Of a stretch of DNA of 64,000 nt, positions 21,227 to 32,628 are shown one piece after another. Each line of letters begins with the position of its first letter. Within the stretch, counting starts at the first letter, position 1. Where the stretch lies: the NCBI RefSeq assembly GCF_904849725.1, contig NC_058518.1:395609581-395673580 (forward strand). The letters are read 5' to 3'. The notes beneath the pieces are model-generated. The model saw only the letters and a program-made list of their open reading frames with translations. It searched no databases and was not told where the DNA came from. The stretch is from Hordeum vulgare subsp. vulgare. Lineage: Eukaryota > Streptophyta > Magnoliopsida > Poales > Poaceae. The position numbers and the translations under genes are program-made.

Positions 21227-22366
21227 TGTCGGGACCCCGATCCTAAGCCATAGGAATCCAGCCTGTAACACAACGCATCACTTTGCGGTCTCACGCACGG
21301 TTAACCCCACGGCTGCAGCCTTACCTTAGCCGGGACCGTTTGCGCCTTTTGACTCACGTATGCAATTGTGTCGCTAGCATTCCAATGTCAAAGAACCCGG
21401 ATCGACAAGTCTAGTCATAAACCAAAGTGGCAGTACCGCACAGGAACAGGCATACATGACCCAACAAAGCAGGTGTCGGTCACCAACGAATGTAGACGAG
21501 TCGTAGCAAGCTACAAGGACTCCATTACCTCGCGTGACATTTCCCCAAAGGGGACAGACACAACAGCTATGAAAGACACATGCCGGTCAACCAATGTGTC
21601 CGGAGCAGTAGCGAACTACCATGGCTCGTTGGAGCACAAAGGGGCATTTCCCTGTAAGTAGTGCTACTAAAGTTTACGGCTAGGTAATCGAACCCCATAC
21701 ATATCAAGTACGACACACGTACGCATGGCATACCGATATGTATAGATAGATCGATGGCATCACAACATAACCATAACATACAAGCTTTATTTAAGTGGCT
21801 CGGAAGAGCCACACACATAATATTACACAGTAAGGGTCTCACGACCCATAATAGCAGTCATTCAGTTACAAGCCAGCGGAAGTGTTTAAAACTGTCTGAG
21901 TATAGACAGGTGCAACTAGAAGGCACATGGCCTGACTATACTACAGACCCAACCTAGGGCCAGGTCGTAGCTGGGACACCAGCTACTCGTCGTCGTCGAT
22001 GTCTATGAAGAACCCACCATTAGGGTCATTAGCAACCTCTGCAACATTTATTAAGCAAACATGAGTACGGAGGTACTCAGCAACACTTTAGGATAACTAA
22101 CTACTCATGCAATGTATCAATAAGGTATGGTGGGGTTTCATGCGGAAAGCCAACATTTAACTCGTGGCTAGACAACTTGCATTTTTAAATAATTTTTACA
22201 ACTTGATTTCTCGCACACGAGTCCACTAACACCACAACAAGACACCATCGTGGAATCATTCCGTATCCAGACGGAAATGCCGTCCGCGACACTCAAGCTT
22301 ATCTTGACAATTTTATGAGTAGCCATTTAAGTTATCTATGAACAACATATGTCTCCAAGTAGTCCA
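21227..22366 (-). repeat. N3 left part
   Basis: 1140 bp without a supported gene. Contains a short hairpin GGCTCGGAAGAGCC near 21798. Ends in GTCCA (22362-22366), the left target duplication of T1. Confidence 0.6.
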
Positions 22367-22910
22367 TGTCGTGGGTATAAGCCTGACAGTAGATGTGTGG
22401 GGTACGAAAGGGATGGGCAGAGCCTTAGCTACGGCGAGGTTGTATGAGTTGAGGCCCCTCTACGGTGGAGGTAATAGACCTTCGTCTCAGTGCTCAGGGA
22501 GCTTGTTGTCGAGTGGAATATCGAATACAATGAATTGCTAACCCTTGCACCAGTGGGGGAGGGTGGCTTATATAGAGTGCGCTGCCCTCCACAACGGTTC
22601 GGTGCACAGGGGTGGGGTAATGGCGAATAAATGTCTATGTTACAGGTAACGTATGTCTTAAATGCTAATTAAGGCACATGGAAACGTATGACCGTTTCCC
22701 TCCAGGGGGGTTACGATGCACGGAGTGTAATCCAGTCGGTTAGTTTGGTAAACTCCGAATGGACGGTTGAGGATCTGTTACCGACTGGATGAAGGGAACT
22801 CCTTAGCTCAGTCAGAACTGACCAAGGGTCTTGTCCCTTGTGAGGGGTAGTCCTTGGGTTGGACCTTTAGGGCAGGCCTATGACCCTACCCTAGGACTAT
22901 AACCCCATCA
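22367..22910 (-). repeat. T1 3' LTR (544 bp)
   Basis: Plus-strand ends TGTCGTGGG and CCCCATCA. Same length as 34538-35081. Outside it lies GTCCA, the presumed left target duplication. Inside lies TTAGTCCCCG, which on the minus strand reads as the purine-rich CGGGGACTAA tract before the LTR. Confidence 0.88.
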
Positions 22911-23432
22911 TTAGTCCCCGAATGGATTGGGTTGGAACAACGAAGCGATGCTTGGAGTTTGGATCCGACTGGAACGGACGTGACTTTGGCATTGCTTGCC
23001 TCGATCCCTTTTATCTTCTCTGACCAATGATCCGAGTGGAAGTAGATGCGAAACAAACTGTCGGAAACCGAGTGCTTCCGCGGCATCTTCTGACATGACC
23101 AGTCGACTCACAGCAGTGGATTTTCCGGGATCCTCAAATTTCGGTTACTGCGCGCTCAGCGGGGATGACGCCATCGCGCTCGAGTAGCACCTGACGCCTC
23201 GATTCTCGTGCCTTCGTCTTCTCCACTGATATCGCCGCGGTTGGTCGGGGGATAAGGTTTCGGGGCCACCCGCCAGCGACACAGTCGGAACCTTACTTAA
23301 ACCCCAGCGGCGAGGGTTTTCTCGTTACGTTCGCCGGATCTCTTGCCTTTGCTTGCTCCGCTCCTCTCGCCTTCTCCCGCGCACCCAAGCTTCCTCCTTT
23401 TCCTTCTCCTTCGCGGACCCGCAGCTTTCGCC
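22911..23432 (+). promoter_or_regulatory. Upstream region of the T1 antisense gene
   Basis: Between the 3' LTR and the antisense ATG. Becomes GC-rich toward 23300-23430, with a pyrimidine-rich leader (CTCCTCTCGCCTTCTCCC). A TTACTTAAACCCC stretch near 23292 is the only weak TATA-like site. The same region is duplicated at 35082-35604. Confidence 0.4.
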
Positions 23433-24417
23433 ATGACCAAGGGTCAGACTAGCAAGCTGGAGGCGAAGAAGAAGAAGGGGAAGGCGGAGGCTCCTGCTCG
23501 GCGGCGGCAGCGAGCGTTGCCGGCGGGGTGGATCCAGGGAGATTTCCTCCCCTCCACGGTGACGGAGGGGGATCTGATGCAGCTGGTGGAGCACGGGATG
23601 ATCGTGCACAAGTCGTGGAAGCTGCCGGCAGAGGACGAGATCGAGCCGGCTCCCCAGGAGGGGGAGCGCGTCCTGCTGCTCAGCCACGTATATCGAGGTT
23701 TCTCTCTGCCCCCGCATCCTTTCTTCAAAGGCATCATGAACCACTTCGGGGCGCAGCTTCATCACTTTCCCCTGAATGCTATAGCTCATCTCTCTGCTTT
23801 CATAGTCCTGTGCGAGTGCTTCATCGGCTGTCCCCCCCATTGGGGGCTGTTCAAACATACTTTCTCTGCTAGATCCCAAACTATCAAACGACTCCACCAG
23901 TCGGATGATAAGACACACCTTCTCCAGCTCTGCGGAGGCTTAGGTTTCCAGAAGAAGAGTAGGAGTAGTTATCCTGCCCTTCAGCTGATGGAGTCGGTTA
24001 GGAACTGGCAGTCGACGTGGTTCTATTGCCAGGACGTTGCCTGCCCGAATGCCACAACAGGGCTGCCTCCCTTTAGCCTAGATCGACCCACTCCGCCTAA
24101 GCAGCTTGCGCTCACGAAGGCGGAGAAGGTCGACATCCAGCCTCTGGTCGACGCACTCGCAGACGTCGTCAGAAGGGGGGGTCACTGGCATAGATTTGCT
24201 GGAGATTTTCCTCGGTCGGCGCATACAACCATTGCAGGCTCGGGACCACGCCATGTGGCACTACACGGGGCCCGAAGACTCCACTCGGACCAACGTCTTG
24301 GGCGTGACCGAGGAGACGGTGGCGTCGTGGGTGCTCCAGATCACAGGCGCCTGCGAGAACCCGAGACGGTCTCAGCGAGTGAGGACTTTCTGCGCGGACA
24401 ATCCTCCTCCGAACCAG

Positions 24418-24514
24418 GTGAGTATCATTTGTCGAGTGCACGTATCTGTCTTAGTTTTATTGTTTTCTTGAATCTCTGCCTGGCGTCTGATGTCACCGAC
24501 CGTATTCTATGCAG
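24418..24514 (+). other. Intron 1 of the T1 antisense gene
   Basis: CAG/GTGAGTATC to TTCTATGCAG. The same intron is present in copy B at 36590-36686 with the same splice sites. Confidence 0.65.
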
Positions 24515-25542
24515 AAGTGGACCAACTGGTTTTCCCCTGTCTCGAACGGGAACCCGGCTGAGGAGGAGGAGGAGGGCAGCCAGGAGGGCAGCATGGAGAG
24601 CGCCGAGTATGTCTCCGACAGCGGGGAAACGGTGGAAGAGTCTAGTGAGGAGGAGGAGGAAGACGAAGAGCAGGACTCGCCACCCCCGCTGCCGGAGCAC
24701 CGAACCAAGCGCCGACATGAACCTGCAGTTCCTTCGGTTCCTTCGGCATCCTCGAGTGCTCCGCCCACTGTTCTGTGGTCCCGAGTGCTCGGAGGACCAA
24801 GAGGACCAGGGACGTTGCTGCTGAGCCTGCGGGTCATCCTTCCAAGGTGGCTAAACCGAGCGGATCTAAACCTCGGAAGGCTTTGCCATGGATGAGGGTC
24901 GCTGTTCCCGTCACCTCAACGTAAGTGCATTGTTCCTCTTCTGATATTCGACTGAACTCCTGTTTGATGGTCGAATGAATTTCACTCGACAGGGTTGCCA
25001 CCTCTGCCACCTCTCCGGCGCGCCAGGAGGATGATCCCATGGACGCGGACAACGTCGTCTCGTCCCAGCCAGGTGCGTTGTAGCGATTCCGAAAGTTTTA
25101 TATTATCGCATCGCGAATTCTGTCTTCGGTCTTGCCCCTTTCTTTTCCTGAGATCTCGCACCGTTCGGTCTGGCAGGGCGATTTATGTGGATGAGGGTGA
25201 CCAGGGGAGACCCGAGCAAGCTGCAGAGCCCGTTCTTGAGGCTGTCCCGCCAGTTACTGCTCTCGCCGCGGACGTGCCACCGACTGAGGCAATGCCGCCG
25301 ACTGAGGAGGCGCTGGTGGCTGTTGAACCGACTGGAGCGGGCCTTGGGATGCCCAAGGAGCTTCCAACGATGCCAGGCCCGTCAAATGTCGGTTTCAACG
25401 TCCAGCGCCTCCCGGAGGATCAGGTGGGAGCGGCCAAGGGGCCATGGTGCAGGCGGAGCTGATGGCGGGAGAAGCCAAGAAGGCGTACGACTCCATCGCA
25501 TCCTTGTACCAGCGAATCTTGGAGCTGCGTGACGATATCCGA

Positions 25543-26017
25543 GTAAGTGGGCTAGTAAGTATTTACTTTTCTCTTGTAACCCACTGGGTGTGCTTGGATA
25601 CCGTATGATGTTTGCAATGGGTTCACTCTGAGTGAACCCAGTGGGTGTAGTCCCCGAGACTTCTGTCGAGTGCTTGCACCGGCAGTTGTATTTACGCATA
25701 TTGTCTTTGCCTTGGTCAGATCCGTAAATAATATGGTCGACTGCTAACAGTTGGGGCGCTCGGAGTGCACCTACTGTAAGCGTCCCCGAGAGTAATTTTA
25801 CTCAGGTTGGGTAGTATTAGCCTTGTGGGCGTAGGTGTTGTCATGTATCTCAATAGGGCGGGCCTGTTTGAATTTCATGCCAGTGGGGTCACTCTCAGTG
25901 AACCCACTCGGTGTAGTCCTCGAGACTGCTGTCGACTGCTTGCGTCGGCAGGGGTCTGAAGAACTTAGACTTTGTAGTGTTGGATTTGTCTGATCGTCTC
26001 TTGTTGCTGGCTGGCAG
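25543..26017 (+). other. Intron 4 of the T1 antisense gene
   Basis: Longest intron, 475 bp: GTAAGTGGGC to GCTGGCTGGCAG. Contains a duplicated block, GTGAACCCAGTGGGTGTAG-like at 25633-25650 and 25897-25916. Confidence 0.55.
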
Positions 26018-26881
26018 AAAACTTGTGAGATGGGGGCAGCATACGAGACTCTTAGGGCGGAGAAGGTTCAGTTTGCCGGTGAGCTGGATGCGACACTGAT
26101 TGCAATGGCTGGTATGAAGGAGGTTCTGGTGGAGCGAGAGAAGTCGTTGGAGCAGGCTCGTGAAGCAAACAAGGCACTGACTGCTGAAGTTGAGAATATG
26201 GGGAAACAAAGGTCTGCACTGATGGGACAAATGGCTGTGCTGAACAAACGGTGTATAGCGCAGGAGAAATACGTCAGTGACTGGGCTCGGCAGATGATGA
26301 CGCGTCTGGGTGGTAAGTCATGTTTTTCCGAGTGCTTGTGGTACGTGCGTTACACTCGACGCTAATTGTTTGGTTGTCCTGTGTTTGCAGATTTTTGCAT
26401 GGACGCTGAAGCTGAAGCAGCTGACGTGGAGCGATCGATTCGCGAGAACACTCCACTCGGCGAGGACGCCAATCGAGACCTGCTCGCAGCACACATTCGC
26501 GTGGGCAAAGTTGGTCCTTTCATCGGTCGACTGAGAGAAGTCGTCGGCCGGATTGACAAGGAGCTTTGGCCGGAAGATGAGTCGCGGCATGAGATGGAAA
26601 ACTTGATGACTCGACTGGAGGAGGTCCCAAACCGGGTGCAGTCTTGGAAGAAATATGCGGCTCGCTGTGGTGCAGACGTTGCTCTGTCCCTGGTCCGAGT
26701 GCATTGCAAGGAGGTGCGCGAGGAGAAGCTGAAAGCGTTGAAGGTCGCCAACACGAAGAAACTTCGATTAGAAGACTTCATGGAAACCTTCCTTGAGTGT
26801 GCCACCCGCATCGCCGACGGGATCGACCTAGACACATTCGTGGAGCCCTCCAGTCCTGGCGCCAATCCGGACGACGCGTAA

Positions 26882-27674
26882 GAAAACTTTTACCTCGGTA
26901 TGCCGAGTGTTGGTTGTAAGAAACCTTGGCCACTTCTGTTGGCCGTCACATTCTTGGTTCGGTGCGGGTAAGCTTGATCCGCACCGAGTGAACCATATTT
27001 AGGTGAACTTCGAATTTGAATCAAATCATTTGCTCTTCTGTTGCGATTTTGGCTCGAGTTTTGTTTGGCGTTTCTTGGTTAAGCCAATGGCAAACATGCG
27101 GAGCATGTAACTGGCAGTTTGCTTGACATCTGTGTGAACCTTTCGGAGGATCTGCCAAGTCATCGAGTGGATCTGTAGGATACACCCGAGGGTAATAGAG
27201 TACTTAGGCGATTCATGATCGCGGCTAAGTCTTCGAGTGCGATAGATATGCCGCACTCGGATCGAGTTGTTACTCATGTAATTGTCAGTTGTCTTGACAT
27301 CCACATGAGCCTCAATGAGGGTCTGCTATTCATGTAATTGTCAGTTGTCTTGACATCCACATGAGCCTCAATGAGGGTCTGCTGAGTCCCCGAGTGGATC
27401 TATAGGATACACTCGAAGGTAATAGAGTACTTAGGTGATTCTTGATCACAGCTAAGTCCCCGAGTGCGACGGACATGCTGCACTCGGAGCGAGTTGTTAC
27501 TCATGTAATTGTCAGTTGTCTTGACATCCACATGAGCCTCAATGAGGGTCTGCTACTCATGTAATTGTCAGTTGTCTTGACATCCACATGAGTCTCAATG
27601 TGGGTCTGCTGAGTCTCCGAGTGTATCTGTAGGATACAGTCGCGGGAAGCTTTCCCATTTCGGCGATTGTTGAT
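26882..27674 (-). repeat. T1 irregular repeat region
   Basis: A 55-bp block beginning near CATGTAATTGTCAGTTG occurs at about 27274, 27331, 27500 and 27556, with a diverged form near 27103. Between copies lie CCGAGTG/CACTCGG segments akin to the 70-bp array. No gene is seen. Confidence 0.8.
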
Positions 27675-28470
27675 ACTTAGGCGATTCTGGATCGCAGCTA
27701 AATCCCCGAGTGTGACGAGTAGTGTACGCTCGGAGAAAGTTATTACTTAGGCGATTCTTGATCGCAGCTAAGTCCCCGAGTGCGACGTTCAGTGCACGCT
27801 CGGAGAAAGGTATTACTTAGGCGATTCAGGATCGCAGCTAAGTCCCCGAATGTGACAAGTAGTGTACGCTCGGAGAAAGTTATTACTTAGGCGATTCTTG
27901 ATCGCAGCTAAGTCCCCGAGTGCGACGTTTAGTGCGCACTCGGAGAAAGTTAGTACTTAGGTGATTCTGGATCGCAGCTAAGCCCCCGAGTGCGACGTTT
28001 AGTGCGCACTCGGAGAAAGTATTACTTAGGCGAGTCTGGATCGCAGCTAAGTCCTCGAGTGCGACGTTTAGTGCGCACTCAGAGAAAGTATTACTTAGGC
28101 GATTCTGGATCGCAGCTAAGTCTCCGAGTGTGACGTTTAGTGCACACTCGAAGAAAGTTAGTACTTAGGAAATTCTGGATCGCAGCTAAGCCCCCGAGTG
28201 CGACGTTTAGTGCGCACTCGGAGAAAGTTAGTACTTAGGCGATTCTAGATCGCAGCTAAGCCCCCGAGTGCGACGTTTAGTGCGCACTCAGAGAAAGTTA
28301 GTACTTAGGCGATTCTGGATCGCAGCTAAGCCCCCGAGTGCGACGTTTAGTGTGCACTCGGAGAAAGTTAGTAGTTAGGCGATTCTGGATCGCAGCTAAG
28401 CCCCCGAGTGCGACGTTTAGTGCGCACTCGGAGAAAGTTAGTACTTAGGCGATTCTGGATCGCAGCTAAG
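27675..28470 (-). repeat. T1 tandem array, ~11 units of about 70 bp
   Basis: Units begin ACTTAGGCGATT at 27675, 27745, 27815, 27885, 27955, 28024, 28093, 28163, 28233, 28303 and 28373, with a partial unit at 28443. Most units hold an inverted repeat, CCGAGTGCG and CGCACTCGG, around a 10-base loop. It lies between integrase and the antisense gene, the position where Tat elements carry tandem repeats. Confidence 0.93.
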
Positions 28471-28581
28471 TTTTTTTTATACCGGAGTCTGTGACCACGG
28501 AAGAATTTTGAATCTGCAAAAGCTCAATCTGCTTTATATTATTTCGTCAATACTTGCTTTTTACATCGCTTTAGTCGACGG

Positions 28582-31500
28582 TCATGTGTAGAAGCGCTTC
28601 AGGAGATCTCCGTTCCATGCTCGCGGCTCGTCTGTCTCCCTGTCAATGTTGTAGAGTCTGTATGCTCCATTGTTCAGCACCTTGGAGATGATGAAGGGTC
28701 CTTCAGAGGCAGGAGCCAGCTTGTGAGGTCTTTGCTGATCCACTCGGAGCACCAGGTCGCCTGCTTGGAACGTGCGACTCCTGACGTGGCGTGCGTGAAA
28801 GCGCCACAGATCTTGTTGATAAACGGTTGAGCGAGTCAGTGCCATCTCGCGCTCCTCCTCTAGAAGGTCCACTCCATCTTGCCTTGCTTGTTCTGCTTCA
28901 GCTTCGGAGAAGAGTTCGACTCATGGAGCATTGTGAAGCAAGTCACTCGGAAGGACTGCATCTGCTCCGTAAATGAGGAAGAACGGTGATCGCCCTGTAG
29001 ATCTGTTCGGGGTTGTGCGGAGACCCCAAAGCACTGAAGGTAGTTCAGTGACCCATGCACCAGCGGCATGTCCCACCTCTTGCAGGAGTCGGGGCTTAAA
29101 ACCTTGCAGAATAAGTCCATTCGCTCGCTCTGCTTGTCCGTTGGATTGAGGATGCGCCACGGAAGCAAAATCCACTCGGATACCTTGGCTTGCACAGAAA
29201 CCATTGAATCTGTCCGAGTCAAAGTTTGTCCCGTTGTCCATGATTATGCTGTGAGGTACACCGAATCTGGAGATGATGTCCCTGACAAACTTGATGGTTG
29301 TTAGGGCGTCGAGGTTCTTGATGGGTTTGGCTTCAATCCATTTTGTGAACTTGTCGACTGCCACCAACAAATGTGTGTATCCTCCTTGGCCTGTCCTGAA
29401 TAGACCGATTGTATCTAATCCCCATACTGCAAACGGCCACACAAGAGGGATTGTCTTCAACGCAGATGTTGGCTTGTGGGACTTGTTGGAGTAGAACTGA
29501 CAGCCTTCACATCGGTCGACCATATCTTTAGCCATTTTGTTTGCCTGCAACTAGAAGAAACCAGCTCTGAATGCTTTGGCGACGATTGCTCTCGAAGAGG
29601 CGTGATGTCCGCAGGTTCCCGAGTGAATATCTTCCAGGATTAACTGTCCCTCCTCTGGGGAGATGCATCGTTGAAGAACGCCTGAAACGCTTTCCTTGTA
29701 TAACTGGCCATCAATGACAGTGAACGACTTCGACCTACGGACTATCTGCCTGGCCTGGACTTCGTCGTCTGGTAATTCCTGCCTTAGGATATATGCAATG
29801 ATCGGCACAGTCCAATCGGGGATGACAACAAGAATCTCCATGATCAGATCAACCACAGCAGGTACGTCGACTTCAGTCGGATCAGTCGAGCTCTTTGGTT
29901 GTGCTGGTTCCTCTGTGAAAGGATCTTCTTTGACTGAGGGAAGGTGGAGGTGCTCGAGGCAGACGTCACTCGGGACTGGTCTCCGAGTGGATCCGAGTTT
30001 TGCCAACTCATCAGCTACTTGGTTCTTCAGTCGCGGAACATGGTGGAGTTCTAGACCTTCGAACTTCTTCTCAAGCTTCCTCATTGCATTGTAGTATGTG
30101 GTCATGGTGGGGTTCCTGACGTCCCACTCTTTTATCACTTGATTAACCACCAAATCTGAATCGCCATAGACCATCAGGCAACGGACGCCGAGTGCGATGG
30201 CCATACGCAGTCCATAAAGGAGAGCTTCATACTCTGCCTCATTGTTGGAGGAATCAAAGTGTATCTACAGCACATATTTGAGTATGTCGCCCTTTGGCGA
30301 TACGATCACAACGCCAGTGCCGGAGCCATTCAACATCTTGGACCCATCGAAGAACATTTTCCAATGAGCCGAGTAGATGTGGGTCGGTTGCTGTTGTTCT
30401 ACCCATTCTGCTATGAAGTCAGCCAGAGCTTGAGACTTAATAGCTTTCTTGGCCTCGAACTTGATATCGCAGTACAACATCTCCATTGCCCACTTCGCCA
30501 CTCGGCCTGATGCGTCTCGATTGTGGAGGATTTCCGACAACGGAGCATCAGAAACGACAGACACCGAGTGGTCTTGGAAATAATGTGCCACCTTCTTCGC
30601 AGTCATGTAAATCCCATAGATGAGTTTTTGATAGTGGGGATACCTCTGCTTGGAAGGAGTCAGGACTTCAGAGACGTAATACACTGGCCGCTGAACTTTG
30701 TATGCTTTGCCTTCTTCTTCTCGCACGACTGTAAGAACAGTACTGACGACTTGATTTGTGGCCGCGATATACAGAAGAAGGGGCTCTTTACTGAGCGGAG
30801 CAGTAAGAACCGGCTGGGTGGAAAGTAGGACTTTGAGGTCGTCGAATGCGACTTGGGCTTCGTCTGTCCACTCGAAAGTATCTTATTTCTTCATGAGTCG
30901 GTACAGAGGAAGTGCTTTCTCGCCGAGTCGACTGATGAACCTGCTCAAAGCCGCTAGGCAACCTGTGAGCCGTTGAACACCGTGTATTCTGACCGGCCTC
31001 TCCATTCGGACGATGGTCCCGATCTTTTCAAGATTGACATCGATCCCTCGTTCGGAAACAAAGAAACCGAATAACTTTCCGCTGGGAACACCAAATGAAC
31101 ATTTGGCGGGGTTGAGCTTGATATCGTACCTACGAAGGTTGGCGAATGTTTCTGCCAAGTCAGTCAGCAGGTCGGAACCTTTGCGTGACTTGACTACGAT
31201 ATCATCCATATACGCCTCCACATTCCGGCCGATCTGATCGAGGAGACATTTTTGGATCATGCGCATAAAAGTAGCTCCTGCATTCTTCAAACCGAATGGC
31301 ATAGTGATGTAGCAGAAGCACCCGAAGGGGGTGATGAAGGCTGTTTTTAATTCATCGGGACCATACAGACAGATCTGATGATAGCCCGAGTAGGCATCAA
31401 GAAATGACAAACGCTCGCAACCCGCGGTAGAATCGACGATTTGATCGATGCGGGGGAGCGGAAAATGGTCTTTCGGGCAGACCTTATTGAGGTGCTTGAA

Positions 31501-31740
31501 GTCAATGCACATTCGGAGCGACTTGTCCTTCTTGGGCACCATGACAACATTGGCGAGCCACTCGCAGTGATGAACCTCGCGAATGAAGTTGGCTGCCAAC
31601 AGCTTGGCCACCTCTTCTCCGACTGCCTTACTCTTATGCGCGGCGGACCGACGCACGCGTTCTCGGACAGGCCGAGCGGTGGGATCCACATGCAGTCGGT
31701 GCTCAGTCAACTCCCTGGGTACACCTGGCATGTCAGAGGG
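28582..31740 (-). pseudogene. pol: T1 reverse transcriptase, two RNase H domains and integrase
   Basis: One reading frame down to TAG at 28584-28582, interrupted by stops at 30885-30883, 30267-30265, 29553-29551 and 28923-28921. RT: MCIDFKHLNKVCPKDHFPLP, catalytic YMDD (31212-31201). First RNase H region: LYIAATNQ, where active enzymes have a catalytic Asp, so it looks like a dead tether. Second RNase H: FFDGS (about 30350), NNEAEY (30236) and GDSDLVV (30158) give a D-E-D set. Integrase: HHCC region with CGHH and CEGC, then D (WGLDTIGLF), D (IIMDNGTNF) and E (QSNGQAERANG), and a GPFIISKVL C-terminal domain. Three stops fit CAG-to-TAG, TGG-to-TAG and CGA-to-TGA. Confidence 0.9.
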
Positions 31741-32628
31741 TTTCCATGCGAAGATGTCCTAGTTCTCACGGAGGAATTGGGTGAGCTCGGCTTCCTATTT
31801 AGGATCGAGGGTGGTGGAGATGTTCGTTGGGGCAGCAGTGGCGTCCGTCGGGTGGATGCTGACCTTCTTCGTCTCTCCCGCCGACTGGAATGCAGACTCC
31901 GAAGCTGGCTTCTTCGAACGCATCAAGTCATGGGGTCGACCGTTTTCTTGTACTCGTCAAGCTCGAGGACGGCCATCTGCTGGTCGGCGATTCTTGATCC
32001 CTGCTGCAGACACTCTTCGGCCCGCTGCCGATTGCCTGTGATGGTGATCACACCCTTCGGGCCTGGCATCTTCTGCTTCAGGTATACGTAACATGGACGG
32101 GCCATGAAACATGCATACGCTGGGCGGCCCAGAATTGCGTGATAAGCGCTCTGGAAGTCGACCACTTCGAACGTCAGCTTTTCCTTGCGGAAGTTCTTGT
32201 CGGAGCCGAAAACGACGTCCAACGCGATCTGGCCGAGTGACTTAGCCTTTCGTCCAGGGACGACTCCATGGAACTGCATGCTGCTCTCGCTGAGTTTGGA
32301 CATCGGAATGCCCATCCCCTTGAGAGTGTCGGCATACATGATGTTCAAGCCACTGTCGCCGTCCATGAGGACTTTGCGCAGTCGGACTCCTTCCACCACC
32401 GGGTCGACGACCAGAGCCTGTCTCCCTGGGGTGGGTACGTGTGCTGGATGATCTCACTGGTCAAAGGTGATCGCAGTCTGAGACCATTTGAGGAACTTGG
32501 GGTTGGTAGGGGTGGCCATGTTCACCTCTCTGTTCACCAGCTTCAGTCGACTCTTGCTCTCAACATCAGCAAAAATCATCAGAGTTGCATGGACTTGGGG
32601 GGAACGGACCCTCCTTATCCTCCTCATC
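31741..32628 (-). pseudogene. T1 protease region, broken
   Basis: The ORF with MVEGVRLRKVLMDGDSGLN is the retropepsin-like protease; the active-site motif reads DGDS (32370-32347), whereas the family usually has DGGS or DGSS. HAILGRPAY further on fits the protease flap/IL-GR motif. It is in a different frame from both gag and RT. A TGA precedes it near 32457 and a TAG follows near 31761, so at least two frame changes and two stops separate the domains. Confidence 0.75.

Larger units (their letters stand above)
23433..26881 (+). pseudogene. T1 antisense gene, six exons, 'putative gypsy-type transposon' family protein
   Basis: ATG 23433 in TTCGCCATGACC context. Exons by GT-AG reading: 23433-24417, 24515-24920, 24993-25072, 25177-25542, 26018-26312 and 26391-26881 (TAA). 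Donors are GTGAGTATC, GTAAGTGC, GTGCGTTG, GTAAGTGG and GTAAGTCA; each intron ends in AG. Exon 1: basic N-terminus, then a domain like PF04195 (FFKGIMNHFGAQLHHFPLN). Exon 2: acidic Glu run. Exon 5: heptad coiled coil (EKSLEQAREANKALTAEVE). Exon 6: helical, with LRLEDFMETFLECATRI. Broken by one extra G in a G-run near 24180 (absent from copy B) and a frame problem near 25440. Such ORFs antisense to gag-pol are known in Tat-lineage elements; the function is unknown. Confidence 0.72.

Noticed and set aside
21227..22366. CACTA or other DNA transposon for N3
   Set aside because: TG..CA ends with a 5-bp duplication fit an LTR; CACTA elements have CACTA tips and 3-bp duplications.
23433..26881. An ordinary host gene captured between retrotransposons
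   Set aside because: It lies inside T1 between its repeat array and LTR, and is present in the second T1 copy in the same place, so it belongs to the element.
27675..28470. CRISPR array
   Set aside because: Units are contiguous 70-mers with no distinct spacers, inside a plant retrotransposon.
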